A DNA stretch of 64,000 nt. Origin: Apoda limacodes. Its lineage: Eukaryota; Arthropoda; Insecta; Lepidoptera; Limacodidae. Position numbers and translations under genes: made by a program. This document shows positions 1 to 11,253 of this stretch, piece after piece. Each line of letters opens with the position of its first letter. Positions within the stretch are counted from its first letter, which is position 1. The notes below the pieces were generated by a model, which was not told where the DNA came from, made no database searches, and was given only the letters and a program-made list of their open reading frames with translations. The DNA lies in the NCBI GenBank assembly GCA_946406115.1, contig OX291562.1, positions 5,176,001 to 5,240,000 on the forward strand, in the 5' to 3' direction.

Positions 1-247
1 CTTTCTGTGTTGGTAAAAATAATAGTATTACTACTCGCCAATAGATGTCAGGAATAGTCATCTTTTCATTTTATCATTGCCTGAAAACACAAATAAAACA
101 ACGTTCTCTAAAAATAAAACCTAGCTAGATCGATTTATCGTCCCCGAAACCCCCAGCATACTAAATTTCATGAAAATCGTTGGAGCCGTTTCCGAGATTT
201 AGATTATAAATATTTATATATATTTATACAAGAATTGCTCGATTAAA
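1..247 (-). repeat. Interspersed repeat family A, reverse copy
   Basis: Read on the minus strand it starts with GAGCAATTCTTGTATA, passes through a block meaning 'gagccaacgattttcatgaaat' in loose form, and ends near a CGCCAATAGATG segment. The same order is found at 21690-22025, 28433-28665 and 46465-46660. I recognise the layout as a common lepidopteran interspersed repeat but cannot assign a class. The copy is cut by the window edge. Confidence 0.7.
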
Positions 248-920
248 TTTATAAGATAAATTGTCCTTTTGTGTTGCGATAACATATCTCAGAATGATCA
301 CTGTAAGTATTATAACTTAGGTTCTTTTGTTAATAGCTGTAAATTATTGTTCATCACAGTGTTACATTCATAAATAAAGGCTTTCTTAAACTCCTAAATC
401 ACGCAAAAAAATTAAGAAGTTCATACATACATAGATATAATTTTAATTCCAATATAATTTTAAAAAAGGCCACAAAAAAACATCTTGACTTGACTTGAAA
501 ACCTCCTTAATTTTTTGGAATCGGTTAAACAGTCCAACTAAGTTACTCACAGCGCTGTGTTTGTAAAAATACTTTTAGCACCAGCGAAAGTGATACACTA
601 CACAATAATCCACTTACTGCAACTATTAAGAACGAGTGTTTTGTACTAGGTACTTAGTTACATGGCAAATAGTAACGGATCTTGAGGAAATATTAAATTA
701 CTCTAAGATTGTTTTGGGCTTTATATCATTTAGGAGTCAATTGTTAAAAAAAAATATTTTGCAAACCAAATACTACTTATTATTCGTATGTATGAGTGGG
801 TGCAGCCATCAAAATGTATGCCAATCAATATTCCCAGCCAAGTCGAGTAAATGACACACAAACAACACGGGCATAGGTGGTGCAGCCGTAATATCAGTTT
901 CTCGAAGCAAATTTTTTTTT
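248..920. other. No recognisable feature
   Basis: AT-rich sequence with short homopolymer runs. Only short ORFs without protein-like composition are present, and I see no repeat family shared with the rest of the window. Confidence 0.5.
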
Positions 921-1215
921 TAGGGTTCCGTACCTCAATAGGAAAAAAGGAACCCTTATAGGATCACTGTCTATTTTGTATTTGTCTGTCCATCTATCTG
1001 TCAAGACCCTTTTTTTCAGGAAGGTATTAAGTTGAAATTATCAAATACTAAGGTCTACGGTCCCTTAAACCTGTGAAAATCAGTCTTTTAAGTCGACGGA
1101 ATAAAAAAAATAAGGCCGAAAACAGTCAATATTGTCGCATATTTTGGCATTCACAAATTCCTAGATTCATAAAATTTAACATGAAGCAAGTTCTTACATT
1201 ACAAATACATTTTTG
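921..1215 (+). repeat. Family B repeat (AGGGTTCCGTAC end), partial
   Basis: Starts TAGGGTTCCGTACCTCA and continues with the family's GGAACCCTTATAGGATCACT, a run of TCTGTC/CCATC units and AAGACCC. It aligns by eye with 35485-35830 over most of its length, but it lacks the palindromic GCGAGTC terminus seen in complete copies such as 27845-28432. Confidence 0.7.
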
Positions 1216-1447
1216 ATGTAAAACTATCTATTGGAGTAAAATCGAACCGTATGCTATGACGACAATTAGCATGACGTTTTCTCATGCCGTCATGCCCCCT
1301 CTGCGCCACCGCTCTTGACTCCCTTGCGTGTATGCGTGCGCATACTAGACACTCCGTTGCTTCTCTGTATGAGCTGGTTACTCAATCCGACTATAGTATA
1401 TTCCACAATGTTTCACATCTACTGGAAGTCCCGTGACGGTCAATTTT

Positions 1448-1612
1448 TGAAGTGAAAACTTCTTTAGCGGCGTTGAGCCCTTTTTTTGGTATGGGTTAAA
1501 AATTATAAACTCGCGCAGGCTGATCGAAAATTCGTAAGATGTAAGACGGAAACCATAATGCCACGCCATAAAAATTCGTGAGACGGAAACCATAATACCA
1601 CGCCTATTATGA
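1448..1612 (+). repeat. Family C MITE-like repeat, truncated copy
   Basis: Begins TGAAGTGAAAACTTCTTTAGCGGCG, matching the starts of the copies at 43406 and 59055. It is cut short and directly followed by a second copy, giving a head-to-tail pair. It contains two repeats of a GACGGAAACCATAAT segment. Confidence 0.7.
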
Positions 1613-1615
1613 TTT

Positions 1616-1800
1616 TGAAGTGAAAACGTCTTTAGCGACGTTGTGCTCTTTTTTTTGTGATGGGTAAAAAATGATAGACTCTATAGGACGAATAAAAAGT
1701 AAGAGGAAATTGGGTTGATGAAAGTGCGGATTACACATGTTAAAATGTTATATCCAGGGTGTATGTTTTCACTTCTGCCGGCACTCCCGGAGTGCAACCC
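1616..1800 (+). repeat. Family C MITE-like repeat, internally deleted
   Basis: Starts TGAAGTGAAAACGTCTTTAGCG and ends GTTTTCACTTCTGCCGGC followed by GCACTCCCGGAGTGC. The ends form an 11-bp inverted pair (GAAGTGAAAAC / GTTTTCACTTC). The final 15 bases are a hairpin with a 7-bp stem and a one-base loop. Much of the centre seen at 43406-43765 is missing. Confidence 0.7.
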
Positions 1801-2149
1801 GTATTTTTTTATTTATCCTTAGCAGCTAATAAAACCTTGGTTCATACTCGAATATCGCAAATAGGGCAATATTTCATGGCAAATCTTAAGTTCAGTTTTA
1901 TGATTGTATAAATATACCCATTAAATCTTGTGAGTAAAGTGCCTCTATCCACAGTTACATGATTGAAAAAGCGATTGCAGTCGATTTCAAAGTGATTGAT
2001 CGATCTATAAAAGAAAAACAATTATAAAATCTAAGCATGTAATCTTCAACCTTGCTGGTAAAAATAAAGATAAATAAAATCTAAATTAAAGTCATAAATA
2101 ATAACTGAATATTGTTTATCTTTAAACTAGATTTCTTAACCCCCGATGA
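1801..2149. other. No recognisable feature
   Basis: AT-rich sequence with no shared repeat or coding signal that I can see. Confidence 0.5.
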
Positions 2150-2395
2150 AAATAGAGGGGTGTTATAATTACATGTATATCTGTGTTTCTGTTTGTGGCA
2201 TCGTAGCAGCCAAAGGGATTAACTGATTTTGATTTAGTTCCTTATTACCCGACTGACCCAGAAGGAGGAATTGTACCACCTACCCAGTAACTGTATGTAT
2301 GTATGTGGAAATGTCCGTTCCATTGTGACCTCCTGTAGGCTAAACGGCTGGATAGATTTCGATTAATGAGGTCGCAAATGAAAGGTATTATAAGT
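2150..2395 (+). repeat. Interspersed repeat family D
   Basis: Contains a block of short TGTATG units followed by a GACCTCCTGTAGGCTAAACGG segment. A diverged relative lies at 36090-36260 (CATGGTCTGTAGGTAGCCTAAACGA). It abuts the Helitron-like copy that follows. Class unknown. Confidence 0.45.
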
Positions 2396-2690
2396 GTGAA
2401 AGTTTGTATGTCTGGATGGATGTTTGTTACTCAATCACGCTTTAACCACTGGACGCATCAGGATGAAACTAGGCATACACATAGATTAGGTCCTGGAATA
2501 GTATACAGGTTACTTTTTATCCCGAAAAATTCATAATTTCCCGCGGGAATAACTATAAACGAGTTTAAAGAACAATAAATGTAACTATAGTGCTATAGCA
2601 AACTTCATTAGTATAATTGAAGAGATAATTAAGGCTTTCCACGCCGATAACCGAATTCAGGCGGGCGGAGCCGCTGGCAAAGTCTAGTAG
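2396..2690 (+). mobile_element. Non-autonomous Helitron-like element
   Basis: Shares with 31586-32011 the segments TTTGTTACTCAATCACGCTT, CCACTGGACG, GATGAAAC, and GGTCCTGGAATAG. The 3' end carries a GCGGAGCCGC hairpin, then nine bases, then CTAG followed by T. A terminal hairpin close to CTAG is the Helitron 3' hallmark. No Rep/helicase coding is present, so it would depend on another element. Confidence 0.65.
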
Positions 2691-3954
2691 GGTACATAAA
2701 ATAATCAAGCGCGACTCGAAGAAAAAGTAACAAAAAACACAAAACTACACGTAGTAGTACAGATTTCCTAAACTACCCGTATAGTAGTTACCTTAAAATA
2801 AGTTTTTTTTTTATTTGATCGAGGTGTTCTTTGCTACAATTCAAAAAAAAGTTATGCTGATTGAAGATCCTTAGCTGTTTTCTAGTTGGTGAAGGAATAT
2901 GAGCAGCTTTCAGAGGTCCGATCGATTCGAAGTTTTGTATATTATTATAATTATATTGCAGGAGCATAGTAACTTTGACCATATGCTGCAGCATCACCTG
3001 AAATGGTCAGGACACTCAACTCCTTGCCAACTTACAGCGGATATATCATGTTTCGGCTAACAGAATTGTCTTAATGAGAAGGTTATAGTTCGATAGTGGT
3101 CAGGTTTGATGATCAAGCAGAAAGCAGCATTGGTGACGGATTCTAAAGGTACTTTAATTCGTTGAATCAATATATTTTTTTGCGGGTCGGGTTTTTTTTT
3201 TAATTTCAGATAATTTTACTTGTAGCATATGTTCTATTCATAAGTATGCATTGTGGTTTAATAGTGCATTGTGTACTAAGGGCTGTATAGAGGAAATTAC
3301 AAATGAGAGGCTTAGGATTAAATACGTATTTAATATTACTACTATGTCGTAAGCACGAGGTATAGATAATAGTCAATTAAAGTTTATTTTTCGTTTATTG
3401 ACTATAAAACTACCAACTCGTAAAAAAATCGTCTACAAAAAATTTCCGCTTTGCCATCGATTTATAGTATTGTTATAGGTAAAGAAGTAGGAGATATCCG
3501 TCATCATATTTGCACGGGCGTACTCAGGTGGAGAATTTAAATCAAGCAAAATATTTACATATAGGATTTAGCTGGTAAACCACACAATTTCCATGTAAAA
3601 TTAAAATATAATTTTAGGTATGCCAGTACAAAGTTTTCCTTTTTATTTGAATAAATTAACACAGCTCATAGAAAAATATTGTAAGCTTAAGATACAGGAG
3701 GTTCTATTGATAAATAAGTAGCTCTTTGTTTTACAAACGACTTTAAAAACAATTGTTGTACATATGGCGCAAGAACTTTCTCTAAGCAAATTCCGGAGCA
3801 TTCATATAACACGGGTTCCAAATAGGCACAGCATAATCAAGTGCGGAGCCTAATAAGGTTTTATACATAAAAATATTGACATTTTGAGATCGAGAGAAAT
3901 TAGTGCATAAAATAACAAAACTGTATATTTTAAGTGATTAACTTACTTATCAGC
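2691..3954. other. No recognisable feature
   Basis: AT-rich. ORFs are short and compositionally unlike protein. No terminal repeats or sequence shared with other parts of the window were found. Confidence 0.45.
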
Positions 3955-4040
3955 ATCATACGTCCCCACTGTTGGGGCACGGCCTACCCTTAACTAAGGT
4001 GATTTGGGCCATAGTCCACACACGGGCCCAGTGCGGAGTA
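3955..4040 (-). repeat. SINE family S2, 3' fragment, reverse
   Basis: Reads GTTGGGGCACGGCCTAC and GGGCCCAGTGCGGA, the complement of the tail found at 39683-39960 (CCGCACTGGGCCCGCGT ... GTGCCCCAACAGTAAGG). Only the tail region survives. Confidence 0.7.
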
Positions 4041-5178
4041 TGGCATTAGTTTTTTATAATTCCAACTACTTTTCAGTACTCCTACTGAAGTTGAAGAAAT
4101 AGACAAGGCGTTAATAAATATTTGTTAATAAAATTTAAATGACGTAAATTAAAATTTATTTTTGTTATGGCATTGTAAGTGCTGAAAAGCAAAAAATGAA
4201 AGAAAATTATGTTTTCGATGACAAACGGTCGGACAAATTGACGGGCAGACATATCGTCTTGTTGAAAACTGTAATTAGTTGTCGAGTTAGTAACACGGGA
4301 AATAGTTTGAGTACATCGTGTCTGTTAAGATGAACAAATATTTTTCATCACATTAACTCGCAAACAGTGACATTATGTGCAAATAAAGAGGGTGGTAGAA
4401 CTATAATTACTCCCACGGGCTTTTTCTTTGTAAATTTTACTTTTCTCTTAGCAAAGCGCTCGTTCATAGAAACAGCGGGTGGTAATGACGCGCCTTTTCT
4501 ATGAAATATGGATAAAAGCTGTTATGTTCTTCTAAATATGTTTTGTATGTTTGCTATTTATAAAGTAGGTTCTAACTTCAGCTAAAACTTTTTGACTTAT
4601 AAATTCTCTAGATATATTATTAATACTCCCGCCATTTCGATTGTGTTTCGGTGAGTTTATTTATTTATTCATCATATATTTTGATTTATATACTCGCAAA
4701 TGGGATGAAAAACATTGTATGTAACACGGGCGGCACAAAAATTACAAACTTGAGTCATTTAAGCCTCATATTAGTAATTTTCTCCTTACCACCCTTAATA
4801 CACAATGTAATATTTCAATCATCGTACTCGGAAAGTAATGTTTTATTAATTCAAGCTATGAGTAGAAAACACTCACCCAGGGTCTGAGCGGCGTATTTCA
4901 TATTTAAATAAACAAAAACGAATAATTAACGGGATACTAACTCTGTGAGCTGAGGCAAAATTTTAAACCGTTTTGTAATTTTTCATTAAACTAAAATATT
5001 TTATTAAAAATGAGTTCAAACTATTTTGAAATGTTGACCCCAGATTGAACGACGAGGCAAATATGTGCAGTAATCGAAAATTTTCACTTATGAGTTTCTG
5101 AGGAAAGATACTTATGTAAATTATTATATTTATATGTACAATAATTCTATGAAGTGGTGACCTGACAAGTACCAGTTT
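4041..5178. other. No recognisable feature
   Basis: AT-rich. A 78-codon frame at 4651-4887 has no recognisable domain and a composition expected of AT-rich noncoding DNA, so I do not call it a gene. Confidence 0.45.
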
Positions 5179-5412
5179 TTGAGGGTTTCGTACACAAAGG
5201 GTAAAACGGGACCCTATTACTAACGTGACGTGATAGTAAGACAGTTTACTGATGATGTATTTCTGTTGCCGCTATAACAGCAAACACTAAAAACCAGAAT
5301 AAAATAAATATTAAATTATTTTTCCATACAACAAACGTGATTTTTTTTGCCGTTTTTATAAATAATGGTACGGAACCCTTCGTGCACGAGTCCAACTCGC
5401 ACTTACCCGGTT
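5179..5412 (+). repeat. Family B repeat, short complete copy
   Basis: Runs from AGGGTTTCGTACACAAAGGG through GCCGCTATAACAGC and AACAAACGTGATTTTTTT to GTACGGAACCCTTCGTGC and the GAGTCCAACTCGCACTT terminus. Both family ends are present. It is about 235 bp against about 590 bp for 27845-28432, so it is an internally deleted form. Confidence 0.75.
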
Positions 5413-5709
5413 TTTTTTTACTTTTCCTATATTTGAAATGATAGTTCTGTGTATATTTCAGGTAAAAGGCCCATTGCAGACTCGCACTATTGCAGCTATG
5501 GCCGTTCGAGCGCCAAAAAATCTCCGAAATGGGAACTACATTTAAACCTAACTACATTTAAACCTCCAACCCTTAGTTAACGATCAACTAATTCATAATT
5601 TAATTTATTTAGAAAAAACAATAAGAAAATAGTACTAATTTTATGAATTTACTGCCCTTCGAACTGAGACAGATTTGCCCATACTTGTGAATTATTCCTT
5701 ACCTTTGTT

Positions 5710-5945
5710 AGCTCGACGGCTCACTGGCTAATGACTGCTGACTCAAAGGGCGTGGGTTCGATTCCCACACAATACAAACATTTATGCGATGAACATCTGT
5801 GTTTGTCTTAAGTCTGGGTGTTTTCTATTTATAGTATGTATGTATTTACAAAAATAAACATATACATATTTGTATTTGTATTCGTTTTCAGGTGGCGCTG
5901 TGTGTAATGACCAAAAATATTTATTAATTATTATTATTAATACAT
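5710..5945 (+). repeat. tRNA-derived SINE, family S1
   Basis: The 5' part looks like a tRNA, with a B-box-like GTGGGTTCGATTCCCACAC. The body holds TGTGTTTGTCTTAAGTCTGGGTG and the tail GGTGGCGCTGTGTGTAATG then ATTTATTAATT-type repeats. Full relatives lie at 7995-8260 and 21404-21666, both reversed. The tRNA-like head with a shared body and AT tail is diagnostic of a SINE; the family depends on a LINE for movement. Confidence 0.85.
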
Positions 5946-6815
5946 AAGAAAGTTGTTAGTAAAAACCACACACAATCATGGCTAGGAAATCTTCAACTAT
6001 AGAATATAGAATAGAAGAAAGTAGCAAAATTGGTACCATCCAACATCGAATCTCGTACCTCTTCATCAAATTCCAACATTCAAACCACGAAGCTATCACA
6101 ACAATGCAAACATAAACCCCACACAAAGCGGTCCCTATTAGAAATAATAAGCCCATTAATAAATCAGGTCAATAATGATATGCTAATTCAAGGTAATAGA
6201 GCTAGTCCTAACATGTAACAAAACAGACTCCTATTTATATCTCTGAGTATTTGGCACCAAAATATTATGCAAAATACCAACTGATTGGCACACTTGGCTC
6301 AAAGTCCGGACTTTAACAAATTGTATATCATATTTCTATTATTTATCGAATTAAGTGATGGATTTGAGTAGTTTGTCTGAGTACAGTAGAGTGCAAAATA
6401 TATAAAAATAACTAATCGTGTATGCAGACCGGCCAGTATTATAAACCAGCTATTTTGCACTAAACTTTTTGTGATATTTGACCTTATTCAGAATAATTCA
6501 GAAATTTCTTTCACAACTGGATGAATAGAATAGGAACGGACGGAGTACAAACAGACATTCATTTTTATAGATGTAAAAGTTTATAAATATGTTTGATAGT
6601 TTGTTATTAAATCTTTCGAAAAACGGTGACCTCCGATCCATACGTTATTTTATTTCGATCGAGAGTTCCCAAAAGAATCTAATTTCCGCGGGCAAAAATT
6701 AAATGGGAAATTTGAATTTTGAATATTTGACTAAATAGTAAAGCATTAAACAATAACCTTCTTACAGCGGCAAATACTTAGCTTCATATATATATTTTAG
6801 TCAGTAAATTTCATT
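5946..6815. other. No recognisable feature
   Basis: AT-rich. Overlapping short ORFs occur on both strands around 5956-6218 with no family signature. Confidence 0.45.
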
Positions 6816-7644
6816 GAACAAATTTAAAAATATGGGGTTTGGTTTTTTGGTTTCAGAATTTTATTCTGAAAAAGGGGAATTTTGGAATTTTATTGCTATT
6901 AAATATTGCAATTGTTATTAACAAAAAACGAAGAGAGAAAAAGGTGGTCTCCGTTTTTTAACAATAACTTCAAAAATATTAAAAAAAGCTCCATTTTGAA
7001 AAAGATTCTAAAAGAGGAGAAAATATCATAAAAAAAAGGCCCGACTCCCGAAATTGTAGTTCCATTATTTATAATTTTAATTTAACGTTGAAAATAGCGT
7101 TCCGCGCGGCAGTTTCAACGTTGTGACGTCGCCGCCAAACAAACTAAGCGTCAGAAAATTATTTTTTTATAATATTATTTATCAATATAAAAATTTTAAT
7201 AAATTATAGTATCATTGAGACACTTGAAGGAATACTTTATACTATATTGTTAATTAAGTTATTTTTCATGAACTTAAGATAACATAAAATCTATCATAAA
7301 CGTTTAAATTATTTAGCTAAAAATCTTTTTCCTTTGGAGCTTACTCTGATATACTCAATAAACAAGATTCCGGTATAAAAATTTATACAAATAATGGAAC
7401 TACAATTTCGGGAGTCGAGACTTTTTTTATGAAATTTTCTCCTCTTTTAGAATCTTTTTTGAAAATGGAGCTTTTTTTTAATATTTTTGAAGTTATTGTT
7501 AAAAAACGGAGACCACCTTTTTCTCTCTTAATTTTTTGTTAATAACAATTGCAATATTTAATAGCAAAAAAATTCCAAAATTCCCCTTTTTCAGAATAAA
7601 ATTCTGAATCCAAAAAATCAAACCCCATATTTTTAAATTTGTTC
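6816..7644. mobile_element. Foldback element with ~260-bp inverted arms
   Basis: The left arm (about 6816-7075) and right arm (about 7383-7644) are near-perfect reverse complements. Paired landmarks include GAACAAATTTAAAAATATGG at the tips, TTCAGAATTTTATTCTGAA, GGTGGTCTCCGTTTTTTAAC and CGACTCCCGAAATTGTAGTT at the inner ends. The spacer of about 310 bp includes a GC-richer patch with a second small inverted pair, AACGTTGAAA / TTTCAACGTT (7085-7122). No coding is present. I did not find a clear target duplication. A non-autonomous DNA transposon with long TIRs is the likely explanation; a local inverted duplication is the alternative. Confidence 0.85.
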
Positions 7645-7994
7645 AAACTATTTTTCGCAGAAAACTCACTTCTTGAGCAGACTAACTATAATAATGTTAA
7701 ATCAAAAACTTTAACTTATTAAAAGTAACACATAACTCTGATTATTACTTAAATATATCGAGATCATTGTGATTTTGGTAAAAGTTCGTGCTCACCTACT
7801 TTGTGACATAGGAACTTTTGCAGGACTACTTAGGCAAACTGACCAGGTTACTTTAGACTTCAGTACGTTACTCAAACCAAAAATTTAAAAAAATCATATT
7901 TTGTTGTAAAAAAATAATTACAAGGGTATACGTGTTAATGTGATTATTTGATGAGTAAGATATTCAGCATCACTGGCGTAACTATTAAGATAGC
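7645..7994. other. No recognisable feature
   Basis: AT-rich flank between the foldback element and the next SINE. Nothing identified. Confidence 0.5.
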
Positions 7995-8260
7995 AAAATA
8001 AATAAATATTTTTGGGCATTACACACAGCGCCGTCTGACCCCAAAGTAAGCAAAGCTTGTGTAATGGATACCAGACAGCGGATATAGATACATATAAATT
8101 ACTTTTTTTTTTGTAAATACATACATATTATACATAAATACACACAGAATCAACACAAACACAAATGTTTTTATCATATTAATGTTTGTCCAATGCGGGA
8201 ATCGAAACCACACCCTGTGCACAGCAGTCGGCCACACTACCAACTAGGCTGCGAGAGAGT
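7995..8260 (-). repeat. tRNA-derived SINE, family S1, reverse full copy
   Basis: On the minus strand it starts with the tRNA-like head CTCGCAGCCTAGTTGGTAG (A-box-like), then a TTTCGATTCCCGCATTGG B-box-like segment, the TGTGTTTG body, and the tail ACGGCGCTGTGTGTAATG with AAATATTTATTTATTT. It matches 21404-21666 over its length. Confidence 0.88.
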
Positions 8261-9319
8261 CTTTGTTTAAAAATTATATTGTTATGCTCTTCTACTCAGT
8301 ACTCGTCAGAAAACATTTAAACATATTATTTATGCTACCGAGAATTCAAACCCTAAACTGTAAAATACTTAATATACGGTGAAAAATAAATAAATATTAT
8401 AATACATGCTCAATATTCATTGAGAGTTACAAGAAAAACTAATATTACTAAACAATGTCATCAAAATCCAATAAGTATTTTTTTATTTAAATAAAATATG
8501 GTAAAAAATATTTAAAACATATTTAAAGGTTACCAGAAAAATTAAGCTAACCATTAGAGCGTTCCATCTGACCACTTTTTAGGAATTGTTAGCGGTGTGC
8601 GTTTAATGCATTTGGTAGCAAAATCTAATGTTGACTTTTAGCGGTTGATTTTGTTACGAAATGTTACTACCAAAACCCCATCTCTTGAGGTGGGTATTTT
8701 GCGCTAATTTTTGACAGCTGCCAAAATGTGAAAGTGAATCCTTTGAGAAACATAGTAACAACGTTGTTTTTTTCAAGAAAAGTCTATTTCACATTATGAA
8801 CTCTATATCTTTGTTATTATCTATAAAAAATAAATTACTCAAACAGACACCCGCGGAAATTTTAAAAAAAGACACGAAACGCGTTTCGTTCGAACAATTA
8901 AAGCGCTTAGACGGAACGGGTAGTTGGTGCTAATATGACATTTTACTATTAAATTACAACGCGACTCAGAAGGAACGCCCTTCATGTTGTAAATACATGG
9001 TCGAAAGATCACCAAATACATTCAATATTTGTTGAAACCACTTGTGAGACCGACTGTACCCGCAACGATTTGGCTTTAATCCAGAAGTTTAATGTCGTCG
9101 TACATTTTGTGTCCCAAACAAAGGGATGAGTGACATAAACTATTCTGCAGGGCTCATTCTACGAATGCTGATATTTGACAAATCTTTGAAGCTTGAATAA
9201 CGACTTATTTTTTTCACTAGTATTAGCAAATTGACGAAGAATATACTTCCGGTAAAGTTGAAGGAAAAGAATCTACCCTTATTTGTATAAGAATGTGCAG
9301 AATTATGGCACATCTGGAA
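8261..9319. other. No firm feature; upstream flank of Tc1-like pseudogene
   Basis: The part beyond about 9100 may hold the degraded 5' part of the Tc1-like element, but I cannot read a convincing TIR or an N-terminal helix-turn-helix frame. The rest is AT-rich and unassigned. Confidence 0.4.
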
Positions 9320-10149
9320 CTAGGCATCAGTATGCGTCGTACTGAAAAGGTACGAAGAAACCGGAAACCATTTCAGAAGACCGTGTAATGGCCGTCCCAG
9401 ATGCACTACAGCTAAAGAAGTTCTTACCTCAATGCAGTTTAGGTCCAACAGCAGCTTCTCCTGATAAGGGATAATTATATAAGCGAAGACACGGTCAGAA
9501 GAAGACCTGCTGAAGTAAACCTGAAGCCCTATAAGCCAGCAAATGGTCGGGTTAACAGATTGAGGTATGCTCGTGACCACGTACAGTGGGGTAAAAAAGA
9601 ATGGGCAGAAGTCTTTTTCACGGATGAGTCACGTTTCTCATTATTCACTCATGACGGAAGGCGAAAAATCTACAGGCGGTCTGGTGAGCGATACGCTTAA
9701 GCCTTCCTTGCAGAAAGAGTCCAATACGGCGGGGGCTCTGTACACGTATGGGCTGGCATCTCTTCGGAAGGACGCACACAGTTAGTGGCCATAGAAAATG
9801 GCATTCTGACCGGGGTGAAATATGCTCAAGAGATCCTTCATGAGTATGCAGGACCATATCTGGTAATTTGGGTGATGGATCAATCCTAATGCAGGATAAC
9901 GCCCGGCCACACACCGCTCAGCTGGCCATGAAGAAGTCCTGACCTGAACCCGATCGAACACGCTTGGGATGAGCTCGGAAGGCTGGTCAGACGACGCAGA
10001 CGACCTCCTGTCACCCTCAATGATCTTAAACAGGCCCTGATGGAAGAATGGGAAAATATCCCCCGACATCGTCTTCGAAACCTCGTCTTCAGTATGCCAA
10101 AGAGACTCGAAGCTGTGATCAGAGCCAGAGGAGGCAACACTAGTTATTG
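9320..10149 (+). pseudogene. Tc1/mariner-type transposase pseudogene
   Basis: Conceptual translation in shifting frames gives family hallmarks in order: RLRYARDHVQW, the first catalytic aspartate in VFFTDESRFSLF, GRRKIYRRSGERY, GGGSVHVWAGIS, the second aspartate in MQDNARPHTAQLAM, and the glutamate in PDLNPIEHAWDELGR, ending in a stop at about 10149. A stop codon follows GERYA. Stops break the N-terminal third. Between QDNARPH and PIEH only about 20 residues remain where Tc1 members usually have about 34, and the frame changes there, so a deletion of about 40-45 bp removed part of the DDE spacing. It cannot encode active transposase. No TIRs were located. Confidence 0.92.
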
Positions 10150-11244
10150 AAAAGGTGATTTTAAGACTACAAACACCTCTTTCAGGAGTTTTTAAGTTTT
10201 GCCATTCAGTTAAAATGGCTACTTTTTGTTTTTATGTTTCATTTATGTTAAAAACATTAAGTTAAGTAAAAGAAACTTATGTTCAAAAATGTTGTTTCAA
10301 GTCTCTAAGTTTAATAGTTTAGGAGAAAATTCAATTTAAAAACTGTTATACCTCCTTTTACCAGTCAGCCAGCCAGTGTAGTTTATTTTAACAAATAGTC
10401 AGTAGGCACTACACTGTATTTGAGTTCGTCAAAACATCTTTTATAAATAATCTCTCTTAATTTACAGAAGTGAACATTTTTAGAGAAACTCATTTGGTAA
10501 AAAAGGGTGTAAATTATTAGATAAAGTGCACAGTCCGGGAATGACTCAGATGACAAGGGAGGATAACGGACCTCATTTTAATTATAAGATAAAATAATAA
10601 TTTATTAATCATATTTGCTTTTATATAGTCCCCAGCCAGTAATTGTACCTCAATAGTTCAATCAGAGCATTCACATGGTTTCCAAAAACGGTTGCACGTT
10701 ACAACACCTGGCTTGAGCTCAAATTTTATGACAATGTCTTTGTTATCGTATACATACATTCATAACATTAGAAAAAAACTGTTTCTAACTAATGGACTGC
10801 CAGATGGATAATCATTTTTTTTTTGACAATAGTGAATCAAAGGGCTTAATATCATATCATTTAAATCATATATTTGACGTATCATACTTTTGTGCAACTC
10901 TTTTCTGCCAAAACACGATGTTAGGAGCACTGTGCTGTGAGTGACAAAATTTTCTTCACTTAACAAATTAAATCTAAGGTAGTAACGCATCAAAACCTTA
11001 TCAATCCGGCTCCTCAACTATTCACAACTGACATAAAAAGTTTTTAGTTATTTTTTATGTAAAAATTATTTATTTTAAATTGTTACAGTTATGTTTACCG
11101 TTTCCTGTGATTAGTATCACTTTTGGCCGCGAATGTACCGCGAGATTTGGCTGTGTTCCAAAACTTTGATGTCTGTGAGAGACAGGAAGTCCTAGAGGAA
11201 CTGCCAAATACTAATTCTGATTTTTTTTTTTTTGATTAACGCGA
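10150..11244. other. 3' flank of the Tc1-like remnant; otherwise nothing
   Basis: The first 200 bp may be the element's 3' untranslated part. The remainder is AT-rich. An 85-codon minus-strand frame at 10760-11017 has no recognisable motif. Confidence 0.4.
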
Positions 11245-11253
11245 AATGTCCTG
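11245..11253. repeat. 9-bp target site duplication, left copy
   Basis: AATGTCCTG directly before the left TIR, identical to 12300-12308. Confidence 0.9.

Noticed and set aside
5760..5785. tRNA gene suggested by B-box-like sequence in S1, S2 and S3 heads
   Set aside because: The heads do not fold into complete cloverleafs and are fused to shared SINE bodies present in several copies.
9645..10140. Overlapping minus-strand ORFs of 84-95 codons
   Set aside because: They are antisense to the Tc1-like transposase remnant.
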